Source: Myxococcales bacterium (GTDB lineage Bacteria; Myxococcota_C; UBA6777). Taken from it: a stretch of DNA of 64,000 bases. The notes below the pieces were generated by a model. The model was given only the letters and a program-made list of their open reading frames with translations. It was not told where the DNA came from and searched no databases. The translations under genes were made by a program, and so were the position numbers. This document shows, one piece after another, positions 1 through 8,250 of the stretch (position 1 is the first letter of the stretch; each line of letters opens with the position of its first letter). The stretch spans positions 62,001-126,000 of the forward strand of contig JACKEL010000014.1 of the NCBI GenBank assembly GCA_020632975.1, written 5' to 3'.

Positions 1-69
1 TGAGATTTTGTTCTCAACTTTCAATTCAAGTATCGATTGCAGGCCGAGAATGGTTTCCGATTATTTACG

Positions 70-94
70 AAAAAATCATAAACAATTGATTTTA
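70..94 (-). terminator. AT-rich hairpin with T tract after sctU (weak terminator candidate)
   Basis: Read on the minus strand, the sctU stop codon runs directly into an inverted repeat with arms AAAATCA and TGATTTT around a loop of about seven bases, followed by six T residues. The stem is AT-only apart from one C/G pair, so it is weak. Its position at the end of the export operon supports a termination role. I see nothing else in bases 1-91. Confidence 0.35.
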
Positions 95-1153
95 TTTGGT
101 TTCTCCGCGCTCTTCCGCGAGCTGATAGACAAATTGAAGGATCTCCGCGACAGCATCGTAGAGCTCTTCGGGGATCTCTTGTCCAAGGTCAAGCTTGTTG
201 AGGGCAGCAGCGAGGGGGACGTTTCGTAGGATGGGGATGCCCTTTTCTTTGGCGATTTCTTTGATCTTTTGGGCCCAAAGTCGCTCGCCTTTGGCGACGA
301 CTTTTGGTGCGGTCTCGCCTTCTTTGTCGTACTTGATGGCGACAGCGATGTGTTCGGGGTTGACGATGACGGCATCCGCGTTTCCGGTTTCGTTGACGGC
401 GTCGTTCATGGACATCTCCTGATGCATTTGTCGGCGCATCCCTTTGATGTAGGGATCGCCTTCTTGGTTCTTGTATTCATCTTTGATGTCTTTTTTGGAC
501 ATCATCATGTCCTTTTTGTACTGCCACTTTTGGTAGTACCAGTCGGCCGCGGCGATGACACCGAAGACTACGCCGATCTTGACGGATAGCTCGAAGAGTA
601 GATCCCAGACGAGTGCGATCGAGTCAAAGACAGGCATACGGATGCTCATGACGATCATCCCCACCCGATCTTTGACGATCGTGTAGGCCATAAACGACAC
701 GATGGTGAGCTTGAGCGTCGATTTCACCAACTCCACGATCTTGCGGAGTTTGAACATGTTTTTGATGCCATCGATGGGGTTGAGCTTTTTCAGTTCGGGC
801 TTGAGGGGTTCAAAGGTGATCAACACGCCCACTTGTATGTAGTTTGCGAGAAAAGCGACGGCAAAGGCGACAAAGCAAAGGGGCAAGACAGCGTTGAGCA
901 TCACAGAGATGGCCTCTTGGGAGAGGCTTATGATGATGCCGATATCCGGGTGCTTGCGTGTTGCCGTATAGAAGCAAACTTGGATAAAGCTCATTAACTT
1001 GTCGGATATACCGCGGCCTTGGAAATAGACGACGAGAAAGCCGATCAAAAAGATGGCGGCAGCGGTGATATCCTGGCTCTTCGCGATCTGTCCCTTTTTT
1101 CGGGCTTCGCGGAGCTTATGTTCGGTGGGTTCTTCTGTTTTATCTCCAGACAT
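92..1153 (-). CDS. sctU: Type III export switch protein SctU (FlhB/YscU family)
   Basis: Inner-membrane export-gate protein that switches substrate class in type III secretion. The 353-residue length is normal for the family. The N-terminus carries the family signature (GDKTEEPT, then KLREARKKGQ), followed by hydrophobic segments near residues 30-50, 85-112, 145-165 and 185-205, then a charged linker and the cytosolic domain. The self-cleavage motif at residues 265-268 reads NPEH rather than the usual NPTH. It is the last gene of the operon after sctT. The start is the ATG after GAAGGG. FlhB of a flagellum is the alternative, since the families are homologous. The non-flagellar name is preferred because of the SctQ-type partner and the absence of other flagellar genes here. 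Confidence 0.9.
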   Translation of the reverse strand: MSGDKTEEPTEHKLREARKKGQIAKSQDITAAAIFLIGFLVVYFQGRGISDKLMSFIQVCFYTATRKHPDIGIIISLSQEAISVMLNAVLPLCFVAFAVAFLANYIQVGVLITFEPLKPELKKLNPIDGIKNMFKLRKIVELVKSTLKLTIVSFMAYTIVKDRVGMIVMSIRMPVFDSIALVWDLLFELSVKIGVVFGVIAAADWYYQKWQYKKDMMMSKKDIKDEYKNQEGDPYIKGMRRQMHQEMSMNDAVNETGNADAVIVNPEHIAVAIKYDKEGETAPKVVAKGERLWAQKIKEIAKEKGIPILRNVPLAAALNKLDLGQEIPEELYDAVAEILQFVYQLAEERGETK

Positions 1154-1292
1154 CCCTTCACCTATTTACGCAAGCGATGTGTACCTTCTGGCTCCCAGAT
1201 CGACGCATGGCTTGGAGGGTTTGTGGTTAAGAGGAAAGACGCAGGGCTGAATATAACGAATCGCGGTACAAAAGGGTAGTGGGCGTGCGGGG

Positions 1293-2135
1293 TCAAAAGG
1301 GCCTGAGATATTGGATGATGGTCCAAAGTTGTTGAAGCGTTTTTGCCATGATGATCTCGCTTTGTTGGACCAGCAAAAACAAGCTAAGCATCGCAAAGAG
1401 GACACCAAGCATCGCTTTGAAGGGCATCATCAAGAACATGACGTTGAGCTGTGGTGCGACTTTGTTGAAGAGACCCATGCACATGTCTGTGATGAAGATC
1501 GCGATCATGATGGGGGCAGAGAGCGTAAGGGCCGAGTAGAACAGGTGAGACGTCATGCGCCCGATGAGTTCAAACAGGGGCCAAAGACCTGTATCAAAGC
1601 GAGGGAAGTCGGCAAAGGGGATGATCAGGTAGCTACGCATAAAGTATTCGATGAAGAGGAGATGTCCGTCGACAGCGAAGAAGACGATGATCAGGAGCTG
1701 GTAGTAGAGTGTACCAAGCTGAGAGACGGAGGCTTGCATCTGAGGGACAAGGCTGCTTCCCATCGCCGAACCACGGGCGGTATCGACGAAGCGTCCCACC
1801 ATCTCGGCGATATGCCAGATGGTAAGGATGATGAAACCAAGGATGAAGCCTACAAAGGTTTCTTTGACGACGTAGCCAATGAAGCGAAGGGCGAACGGAA
1901 AGCTCGGTCCTGTGGGGCGAAAGATCGGGTCCACCGTGCTAGCTTCGACAAGCACAGGGTACATCAAGACGCCCAAGGCAAAGCCGACACCGATCTTGAC
2001 TTGGGCAGGGACAAGCTTTCCACCGAGGAAGGGAGCAAGCCAGATCATGCCAAGGATACGGGCCATCATCAAGCCAACGATGATCAGTGGCTCAGAGAGA
2101 TTGAGGCCAGAAACGATGCGAGAAAGTTCTTCCAT
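1293..2135 (-). CDS. sctT: Type III export apparatus protein SctT (FliR/YscT/SpaR family)
   Basis: Polytopic inner-membrane component of the export gate, expected to assemble with SctR and SctS. It has 280 residues, close to the usual 250-270. It has the even spread of hydrophobic helices typical of the family, with family-like stretches around residues 20-40 (MMARILGMIWLAPF) and the C-terminal half (MFLMMPFKAMLGVLF). It lies between sctS (97 bp upstream) and sctU (139 bp downstream) in conserved order. No strong ribosome-binding site precedes the chosen ATG, so the start is less certain than for its neighbours. Confidence 0.88.
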   Translation of the reverse strand: MEELSRIVSGLNLSEPLIIVGLMMARILGMIWLAPFLGGKLVPAQVKIGVGFALGVLMYPVLVEASTVDPIFRPTGPSFPFALRFIGYVVKETFVGFILGFIILTIWHIAEMVGRFVDTARGSAMGSSLVPQMQASVSQLGTLYYQLLIIVFFAVDGHLLFIEYFMRSYLIIPFADFPRFDTGLWPLFELIGRMTSHLFYSALTLSAPIMIAIFITDMCMGLFNKVAPQLNVMFLMMPFKAMLGVLFAMLSLFLLVQQSEIIMAKTLQQLWTIIQYLRPF

Positions 2136-2232
2136 GGTCTTGCAGCTTCGATCTTTGGGGTCGTTTCAGCAGTGATGGTTTGATTTGAGGCTGTGTCGTG
2201 CTTGTTGCTGTGTGGGCCGTCGTTTGTCGCCG

Positions 2233-2502
2233 TCAGTGGACGATATTGGGAAACTCCGTGAGGATACGCTCTGTGTATCGGATGAGGATGTTGCCGATCC
2301 ATCCGCCAAAGAAGATCAAAGAGCCGAAGACAGCGACGATCTTGGGAACAAAGGTCAAGGTTTGCTCTTGGATCTGTGTGACCGCTTGGAAGATCGCGAT
2401 AACAAGGCCGATACCCATGCTGATAAGGATGGGGGGACCTGAGACGATCATGACCAAGAGAAAGCCTTGGTTGGTGATTTGGATCGCGTATTGTTGGAGC
2501 AT
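2233..2502 (-). CDS. sctS: Type III export apparatus protein SctS (FliQ/YscS family)
   Basis: Small 89-residue inner-membrane subunit of the export gate with two transmembrane helices (about residues 13-37 and 50-72) joined by a short polar loop (QIQEQTLTFVPK). Length and helix pattern match FliQ/SctS exactly. The gene lies 24 bp after sctR, and AGGAG precedes the ATG at good spacing. The order sctR-sctS-sctT-sctU is the near-universal order of this core. Confidence 0.92.
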   Translation of the reverse strand: MLQQYAIQITNQGFLLVMIVSGPPILISMGIGLVIAIFQAVTQIQEQTLTFVPKIVAVFGSLIFFGGWIGNILIRYTERILTEFPNIVH

Positions 2503-2526
2503 GGTATCGTTCTCCTAAAGAACGGC

Positions 2527-3378
2527 TTAGAGATAGCCGAGGATCAAGCCTTTGATAATCAGGTACCAGCCATCCACAAGGACAAAGAGCAGGAGTTTAA
2601 ACGGTAGTGATATGGTCGTAGGGGAGAGCATGTGCATCCCTAGGGCGAGAAGGATGTTGGCAACGACCATATCGACGACAATGAAGGGCAAAAAGAGCAA
2701 GAATCCTATCTGAAAAGCTTCTTTGAGTTCGGAGATGACGAAGGATGGCACGACCACTGTAAAGTCTGTAGGGGTCAGAGATGCGCGGTGTTTTTCTTTT
2801 CGCAGTTGGAGTGCGAGGTTGTAAAACATATTGCGATCTTTGAGGTGGCTGTGCTTGAGCAAGAAGCGTCGGATGGGTCCTTGGGCCTTGTCTGCGGCTT
2901 TGAGGATCGTGCTGACTGTGGCCGTCGATAGGACATTTTGTTGTCCTTTCGGGGCTTGTTGGATCATGTCTTGGAGTTCGTCGCGGATCTCCAGTCCTAC
3001 GGGGACCATGACATACACGGTCAAGATGATCGAGAGGCCCGTGATCACCTGTGTCGGCGGGTTCTGCTGGGTTCCGAGGGCACTTCGGACGATAGAGAGA
3101 ACGACTGCGATCTTGACGAAGGATGTGATCATAATGAGGAGGAATGGCACAAGTGCCAAAGTCCCCATGACAACGACAAGAACGAGGGGGTTTCCTGCCA
3201 CAGAGTCGCTGAAGTCGATGGTTGCGCCACCAGCGATATTGCGTTTTCGTTTCGCGAGAGCATCCGAAGCAAAGAGAATAAAAGGAAGCGAAGCACACAG
3301 CGCGAAGATCAGGGGACGTAGGATACGCTGCAGGCGCAGATTAGGATTTCGTTTGGTCTTGGGATTGTTTACGACCAT
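2527..3378 (-). CDS. sctR: Type III export apparatus protein SctR (FliP/YscR family) with an N-terminal signal-like extension
   Basis: Core export-gate protein. The family part starts near residue 60 (NPLVLVVVMGTLALVPF), continues through the conserved SFVKIAVVLSIVRSALGTQQNPP segment at about residues 86-108, and ends with paired helices holding FLPFIVVDMVVANILLALGM. At 283 residues it is longer than typical YscR (about 220) because of a basic, then hydrophobic N-terminus (about residues 15-42) that resembles a cleavable signal peptide, as in flagellar FliP. The start overlaps the end of the FliO-like gene by 38 bp, suggesting translational coupling. A GAGG stands about 9 bases before the ATG. 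Confidence 0.92.
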   Translation of the reverse strand: MVVNNPKTKRNPNLRLQRILRPLIFALCASLPFILFASDALAKRKRNIAGGATIDFSDSVAGNPLVLVVVMGTLALVPFLLIMITSFVKIAVVLSIVRSALGTQQNPPTQVITGLSIILTVYVMVPVGLEIRDELQDMIQQAPKGQQNVLSTATVSTILKAADKAQGPIRRFLLKHSHLKDRNMFYNLALQLRKEKHRASLTPTDFTVVVPSFVISELKEAFQIGFLLFLPFIVVDMVVANILLALGMHMLSPTTISLPFKLLLFVLVDGWYLIIKGLILGYL

Positions 3379-4162
3379 CGCTCACGACCTCAAAGTGCGT
3401 GGGTATGGGATCAGCTGCTTGCGGCGAGTCAGCATCCTTTTGGGTCTCGGGGGCTTTGCGGAGAAGGCTCCAGAAACTCCCGGACTGTGGGGGCTTTTCA
3501 GCGAGTGCAGCCTGCGTCTGTTTGGGATCAAGGTTGGCCAAGAAGGTTACGCCTTGTTCGTGCGAGGCGATCAAAAAGTACTGTTGTGCGGTGCCAACCA
3601 ACCAGAGTGCTTTCTTGGGTTCAAGGGTCATACGGGCATGAACCTGCAAGAGTTGTTGTCCTGATTGGAGGGGGATGCCTGCTCGGGCAGAAGCCCATCG
3701 CAACACGAGAAAGATGAACACTATGATCGCGCCGAGGATGAACAGTACACTGAAGGCTTGCATCCAGTAAAGAGTCTGTCCTTGGACGAGTCCTGCAGTG
3801 CGACTTGGATCAAAGATCGGTGGAGGTTTGCTTTGTGGGCCAGAGAGCCGAAGGCGCGCGATCAGGCCGGGGGCACGGGGAGAACGGGAGGCCACGGTGG
3901 AGGTAGATGCAGGCTGAGAGGTGGCCTTTTTGTGGTGCGCGGCATGGGTTGATGTGGAGGCTGGTTGTGTCGTGCTTGGTTGTGCGGCACGTGAGGTGGG
4001 AGGAGACGCGAAAGCAAGGGGAGATGCGAGCAACAAGCACAACACCAAAAGAGAGAAAGAAAAAGAGAAAAAAGAAGGTCTCAAGACTTCGATGTCTCCT
4101 GTATCTTTTGTCGTTGGTAGAGAGAGAGAAGGGCTTGTTGGGGGAGGAATTTGTATGATCAT
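3341..4162 (-). CDS. FliO-like membrane protein of the type III export operon
   Basis: A 273-residue protein with a hydrophobic segment near residues 30-52 (signal anchor or signal peptide), a long Ser/Thr/Pro/Ala-rich stretch to about 125, and a single transmembrane helix at about 133-152. After this comes a compact domain (LLQVHARMTLEPKKALWLVG, then LIASHEQGVTFLANLD) that matches the pattern of FliO: a beta-rich domain right after one membrane helix. Its place between sctQ and sctR is the place of fliO in flagellar operons (fliM/N-fliO-fliP). FliO assists FliP assembly in flagella and is usually missing from virulence-type injectisomes. The assignment rests on pattern and context, not on a search. 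Confidence 0.7.
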   Translation of the reverse strand: MIIQIPPPTSPSLSLPTTKDTGDIEVLRPSFFSFSFSLLVLCLLLASPLAFASPPTSRAAQPSTTQPASTSTHAAHHKKATSQPASTSTVASRSPRAPGLIARLRLSGPQSKPPPIFDPSRTAGLVQGQTLYWMQAFSVLFILGAIIVFIFLVLRWASARAGIPLQSGQQLLQVHARMTLEPKKALWLVGTAQQYFLIASHEQGVTFLANLDPKQTQAALAEKPPQSGSFWSLLRKAPETQKDADSPQAADPIPTHFEVVSDGRKQSQDQTKS

Positions 4163-4174
4163 GGGTGAGGTGGG

Positions 4175-5470
4175 TTACTTGCGGAGTTCGATGATACGAA
4201 CACCCAACTGTCCGTCGATCTCGACAAGTTCGCCTTTTCCAAGGATCTGTCCGTTGACGACGAGGTCAAGCGGCTCGTAAGGGGAACGTCGCAGTTCGAG
4301 GACTTGGCCAAGGCGGAGGTAAGCCAGATCGCGGGCTTTGGCTTCGACCCGCCCGAGTTCCACGATCAAGGGAACAGGGACGTCACTGAGGACAGGGGCC
4401 ATCTCTTCGTAATTGGCGTCATCGCCGTATCCACCGGGCATATCTCCCTCCTGATATTCACTTTGTGCAGATGGTTGGTTATCGTCTTCGTACTCGCTAC
4501 GGTCAAGGATCCCTGGGATGCCGGGTGCATCTGTGCGGATCAATTGTTCAATGATCACGCGGCGGTTGGATGAGGGATCTTCGTCGATGCGGCATCGCAG
4601 GGCATAAGCAGAGCGCTGTCCAAAGTGAAGCATGGCCTCACCTTGGAGGATGCCTTCTTCTGTGGGGGATGCGCTACACTCGCGGAGGAGTACGATATCT
4701 TCGGCTTCAAGTCCCGCAAGATCGGCTTCGCTCAACATCACAGTGCCCACACGAAGGTGGCCTGTGAGGGGTTGATCCGCGATGAGATGGAAGTTGCTTT
4801 GGAGCATCATCATCTCTTGTGCGGAGTCTTGGGGAGAAAGGCTGCTTGCGAGTTCTTGGATCAAGCGGATCGGGGTGTAGAGACGGGCAAATCCCTGGTT
4901 TTGAAGGAGACCCAGGTAGAGTTCTTTGCGATGGTAGAGGGCATCGGGGGGGATATGCTGTCGCAAGGGGGTGGGGTCTTGGTGAAGCCCTGCAAGACGC
5001 AGTTCCATAGAGGCTGCGGGTTGCCACGTCTGTTGGACGTGTTGGAGGACTTTGAGCAAGAGGAAGGTAAAGACACCCCGCTCGACTTCATTGAGGGCAC
5101 GCCCTGTTTCGAGACCTTCGCCCGTTCCGCCGAGTGCGCGATCGATCATGATCGCAGCGAGGCGGGGGTCCAACTCCAGCAGAAAGCGTGAGTCTGCGGG
5201 CAACAAGGCGATCTCGATCAGCAGTGTGGGAGGCAGACACAAGCGTTCGATCTGCGAGAAGTCGAGGTACTGTTCTTTGTCGATCCACTGATAGCCGAGT
5301 TGCCCTTGGATATAAGGTTCAAGGGCTTGGCTGATCTCGGGGATCAGGGCTTGTTGAAAGAGATGAGTCGGGAAGATCCGCGCAAGTGTGTCAAAGAAAT
5401 AGATCTCAGACTTACGGATCTTCGGGAGATTCTGATAATGGAACGGACGGATCTCGGCGGCGCCATGCAT
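4175..5470 (-). CDS. sctQ: SctQ/FliM-FliN-type cytoplasmic ring (C-ring/sorting platform) protein
   Basis: A 431-residue soluble protein. The middle part (about residues 75-330) resembles the FliM/SctQ body, for example LLIEIALLPADSRFLLELDPRLAAIMIDRALGG shifting into a long helical region. A C-terminal SpoA domain (about 355-430) contains VPVPLIVELGRVEAKARDL and ends with GELVEIDGQLGVRIIEL, as in FliN and YscQ. It would form the cytoplasmic ring or sorting platform that receives substrates. It is the first gene of the operon, 12 bp before the FliO-like gene. The 142 bp to the divergent nitrilase gene (5471-5612) must hold both promoters. An acidic, low-complexity insert (about 310-350) precedes the SpoA domain. 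Confidence 0.85.
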   Translation of the reverse strand: MHGAAEIRPFHYQNLPKIRKSEIYFFDTLARIFPTHLFQQALIPEISQALEPYIQGQLGYQWIDKEQYLDFSQIERLCLPPTLLIEIALLPADSRFLLELDPRLAAIMIDRALGGTGEGLETGRALNEVERGVFTFLLLKVLQHVQQTWQPAASMELRLAGLHQDPTPLRQHIPPDALYHRKELYLGLLQNQGFARLYTPIRLIQELASSLSPQDSAQEMMMLQSNFHLIADQPLTGHLRVGTVMLSEADLAGLEAEDIVLLRECSASPTEEGILQGEAMLHFGQRSAYALRCRIDEDPSSNRRVIIEQLIRTDAPGIPGILDRSEYEDDNQPSAQSEYQEGDMPGGYGDDANYEEMAPVLSDVPVPLIVELGRVEAKARDLAYLRLGQVLELRRSPYEPLDLVVNGQILGKGELVEIDGQLGVRIIELRK

Positions 5471-5612
5471 CTCGTTTTTCTCTTGTTTGGTTGGGAAAAC
5501 GGGCTACTGCACACGCTTTTGTGCGCTCTTGACCGAAGGACCTGCACATGATAGGCAGATCAAGTCCAAAGGACAACTCTTTTTTCACCTAACCCATAAA
5601 GCGAGGTCGATC

Positions 5613-6461
5613 GTGTCCAGACGTTTTTTGCTGGCTTGTGTGCAGTTGCATGGGAGTGATGATCTGCAAGGTAATCTGGAGCGTTGTCGGCGTTGGATCA
5701 AGGAAGCTGCGGAACGCGGAGCGGAACTTGTTCTTTTGCCAGAGGACTTTGCTTTTTTGGCGCGTGGCGAAGAAGAGAAACGCAAGCTGACACAAGCACA
5801 ACTCCAAAGCATCGTGGAAGCTGTGCGCGAAGAAGCCTTGCGGCACAGTATTTACATCCTTGCGGGTGGTTACCCTGTGCGCGCTGGGGATGACAAACTC
5901 TACAACCGAGCGACGTTGTTTTCTCCGCAGGGCGTAGAACTTGCGCATTATGAAAAGCTCCATCTCTTCGATGCTGATCCGCCAGGAGCCCCTCCTCTTC
6001 GTGAGTCCAACCACATCCAACGCGGTGATCGTGTTGTTGTAGTGGATACGCCTCTTTGCAAGATCGGCCTTTCTATTTGTTATGACTTGCGTTTTCCTGA
6101 ACTTTATCGAGCGCTGGCTTTGCAGGGAGCCGAGCTTTTGACCGTCCCTGCGGCCTTTACGCTGACCACAGGAAAAGATCATTGGCGTGTTTTGTTGCAA
6201 GCACGGGCGATTGAAAACCAGTGTTATCTTGCAGCGCCCGCGCAGTGGGGACGCCACTCCGATACGCGATTTTCCTTTGGTTCTTCTTTGATCTGCGATC
6301 CTTGGGGAACTGTCTTGGCCTGCGCCCCTGAAGGGGAAGGGCTTGCCATCGCAGAGTTTCAACCCGCTTATATGGAGTCTGTGCGACAACGGGTTCCTTG
6401 TCGTACCCATCTGAGAAAAGATATCTTTTCCTTTGATGTACAAAGCAAATCTTCGGACTGA
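5613..6461 (+). CDS. Nitrilase-superfamily amidohydrolase (Nit1/Nit2-like)
   Basis: Carbon-nitrogen hydrolase of about 282 residues. The catalytic triad is visible: Glu44 (LPEDF), Lys115 (HYEKLHLFD) and Cys156 (ICYDLRFPELYR), with the family spacing. The RFPELYRALALQGAEL stretch is typical of the Nit branch, whose characterised members hydrolyse deaminated glutathione or omega-amides. I infer a metabolite-repair role but the substrate is not settled. An open frame extends upstream to 5487, but that part does not look like the family. The GTG at 5613 with AGCGAGG before it puts the start directly ahead of the first beta strand (RRFLLACVQL). It is divergent from the type III operon and 8 bp before the lipoprotein gene. 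Confidence 0.85.
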   Translation: MSRRFLLACVQLHGSDDLQGNLERCRRWIKEAAERGAELVLLPEDFAFLARGEEEKRKLTQAQLQSIVEAVREEALRHSIYILAGGYPVRAGDDKLYNRATLFSPQGVELAHYEKLHLFDADPPGAPPLRESNHIQRGDRVVVVDTPLCKIGLSICYDLRFPELYRALALQGAELLTVPAAFTLTTGKDHWRVLLQARAIENQCYLAAPAQWGRHSDTRFSFGSSLICDPWGTVLACAPEGEGLAIAEFQPAYMESVRQRVPCRTHLRKDIFSFDVQSKSSD

Positions 6462-6469
6462 TCGGTGTT

Positions 6470-7390
6470 ATGAGAGAAACGAAAACATCCATTTGGATGA
6501 TGTTGTTATGTAGTTTGTGGGGGATAGGGCTCGCGGGATGCCAGCGGGACTTGATGCCTTTTAACTCGACGATTGCGGGTTTGTCGCGTCCCTCCGTTGC
6601 ATTGGATACATCAAACTTGGACGGGATCTTGGATCGCGTGCGTTGGCTCGAAGAAGCCCGTTATTGGTCCCAAAGTTTGATCCAAGCACACGGTTTGAGC
6701 CGTAGTTTGGGGCCTTCCACGACGATCCCCTTGGCGCCTGCCTGTCATTCTTCCGTTGGAGGAAGCGGATGCAACGCATGTTTGTCGGTTGGGTCGGTTC
6801 CTGTTTTTGGGGTGGATGAGCGCCAAGGTGCGATTGGGATGAAGTGTTGGACAGGTGAATACCTCCAAGGAGAGATCACGATGGAGGTTCCCTCGCTTGC
6901 CACCGAAGAAGGCGAAGGCTACGAGGATTGGCAGGAAGTCGGACGCGGTGATGATGAAAAGGCACCCTTTATCACATCGCAGGTCTTTATGCGCGGCTCT
7001 TTGGGCTTTCGAGCCACTTTACGGCGACGAAACTTTGAAGCCACCCACTCTGACTTGCTGTGGGTGGCGGGGCTTTGGATCCGTGAAGGTGACTCGGGGC
7101 AGCCTGAACGTCGGCTGGATGGGGCGATGGGCTTCGTTTATCAGGCGCGGACCGAGCCTCCCAAAGTAAGCCGCTCTGCGATTTTTTTGGATGAACGCAG
7201 CGTGCTTTACCAAAATCCCTCGCGCAATGCAGATACCTATAGTGTCGAAGTGCTCGGAAGTAACGGGCATTTCTTTTGTCGCTTCATCCCAAAGACCAGT
7301 GGCTGCTGTCAAAAAGCAAGCTACCCCGCCAATGCTGAACCCTGCGATGAAGTCCCCGATCAACGTATCCCTCTCTCGTGGCCAGGCTGA
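6470..7390 (+). CDS. Predicted lipoprotein of unknown function
   Basis: A 306-residue protein with a basic N-terminus, a hydrophobic core and a lipobox (LAGC, Cys24), so it is predicted to be lipidated. The mature part has several Cys residues (for example CNACLSVG and CGAT-like spacing near the C-terminus, CCQKASYP...C) that could form disulfides in the periplasm or at the surface. No family was recognised. It begins 8 bp after the nitrilase stop and is probably cotranscribed with it. The next 195 bp (7391-7585) to the convergent AgmX-like gene contain an imperfect direct repeat (CTCTTCGA...AATCCCCT) and no gene. Confidence 0.75.
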   Translation: MRETKTSIWMMLLCSLWGIGLAGCQRDLMPFNSTIAGLSRPSVALDTSNLDGILDRVRWLEEARYWSQSLIQAHGLSRSLGPSTTIPLAPACHSSVGGSGCNACLSVGSVPVFGVDERQGAIGMKCWTGEYLQGEITMEVPSLATEEGEGYEDWQEVGRGDDEKAPFITSQVFMRGSLGFRATLRRRNFEATHSDLLWVAGLWIREGDSGQPERRLDGAMGFVYQARTEPPKVSRSAIFLDERSVLYQNPSRNADTYSVEVLGSNGHFFCRFIPKTSGCCQKASYPANAEPCDEVPDQRIPLSWPG

Positions 7391-7585
7391 TCTCTTCCTC
7401 TTCGAACAAATCCCCTGCTGACGAATCCTCTTCGAGCGAATCCCCTCACATCGCCATTCTTCCGCATCTTCGGCTTGTTGTGCCCGTTGGTTTGGTTTGT
7501 AAGGAGATGGAGTGAGGCAGCGTGTTGTCTTGCAGAGGGAAGGAGTGGTTTGTGTGTTTGGTGGGGGAGAAGGCGAAGGGGAGGA

Positions 7586-8104
7586 TCAACGGAAGAAGAA
7601 AGGTGTTTGATAACGAATCGGTTTTTCGAGGTCGTGGGGGGGGAACTTCCACTTGGCGACGTGTCCAAGGACGCACTGTTGGACGTCTTTGACTTTGATC
7701 TCGCTGCGGAAAACGCGGGGTTTGGTGATCGTTCCATCTTTTTCGATGAAGAACTCCACGGTGATCACGCCACCACGAGGAGAGAGCTTTTCAGGGCCTT
7801 TGTAGCCGAAGTAGCAAGTCTTGAGCGGGGTTTGGTGTTTGTTGATGTAGGAAAAGACGTGCTTTTCGATGTAACGGTGTTGGTCTGTGCCTTTGTAGGG
7901 GCGCCAGTCGCGGCGATCGATGGGATCGCCCATCGGGACGGCGAACTTGGACAGGGCTTTGGTGTTGGTCTTGGGTTCGGGCTTGCTGAGGTAATAGCTG
8001 ATGCTCGCGCTGGCCACGGAGAGAACGACCAAAGCAAGGATGATCGGGAGAGTAAAGAGGGATTTCTTCTCTGGTTTTGTTGAGGATGCCGCTTTCGAGG
8101 CCAT
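7586..8104 (-). CDS. AgmX/PglI C-terminal-domain membrane-anchored protein
   Basis: A 172-residue protein with one transmembrane helix (about residues 17-36) followed by a periplasmic domain. The end of that domain (VITVEFFIEKDGTITKPRVFRS, then QQCVLGHVAKWKFPP) has the TonB-C-like pattern known as the AgmX/PglI C-terminal domain in myxobacteria, where it is linked to gliding and other envelope functions. Here it stands alone without the long N-terminal part of AgmX. The ATG at 8104 follows AAGGAG; an upstream in-frame start would add 23 unlikely residues. It lies 146 bp downstream of the VKOR-DsbA gene in the same direction. Confidence 0.72.
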   Translation of the reverse strand: MASKAASSTKPEKKSLFTLPIILALVVLSVASASISYYLSKPEPKTNTKALSKFAVPMGDPIDRRDWRPYKGTDQHRYIEKHVFSYINKHQTPLKTCYFGYKGPEKLSPRGGVITVEFFIEKDGTITKPRVFRSEIKVKDVQQCVLGHVAKWKFPPHDLEKPIRYQTPFFFR

Positions 8105-8250
8105 GTTCTTGCTCCTTAATCGTGACGTGCTCTGCGGTGAGGTTTCCAAACACCAGCCGTCTGATAGATCCAAAGATGGGATGGATGAGCTTTAGAGTCC
8201 TTTTTGGAGAGGCTTTTTATCGGTTTTGTTCGGGCGGGGTGCTTGGCTGC

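Noticed and set aside
1311..2183. 290-residue plus-strand open frame opposite sctT
   Set aside because: It is antisense to a clear membrane-protein gene; the charged, His/Asp-rich composition is the usual mirror of hydrophobic codons.
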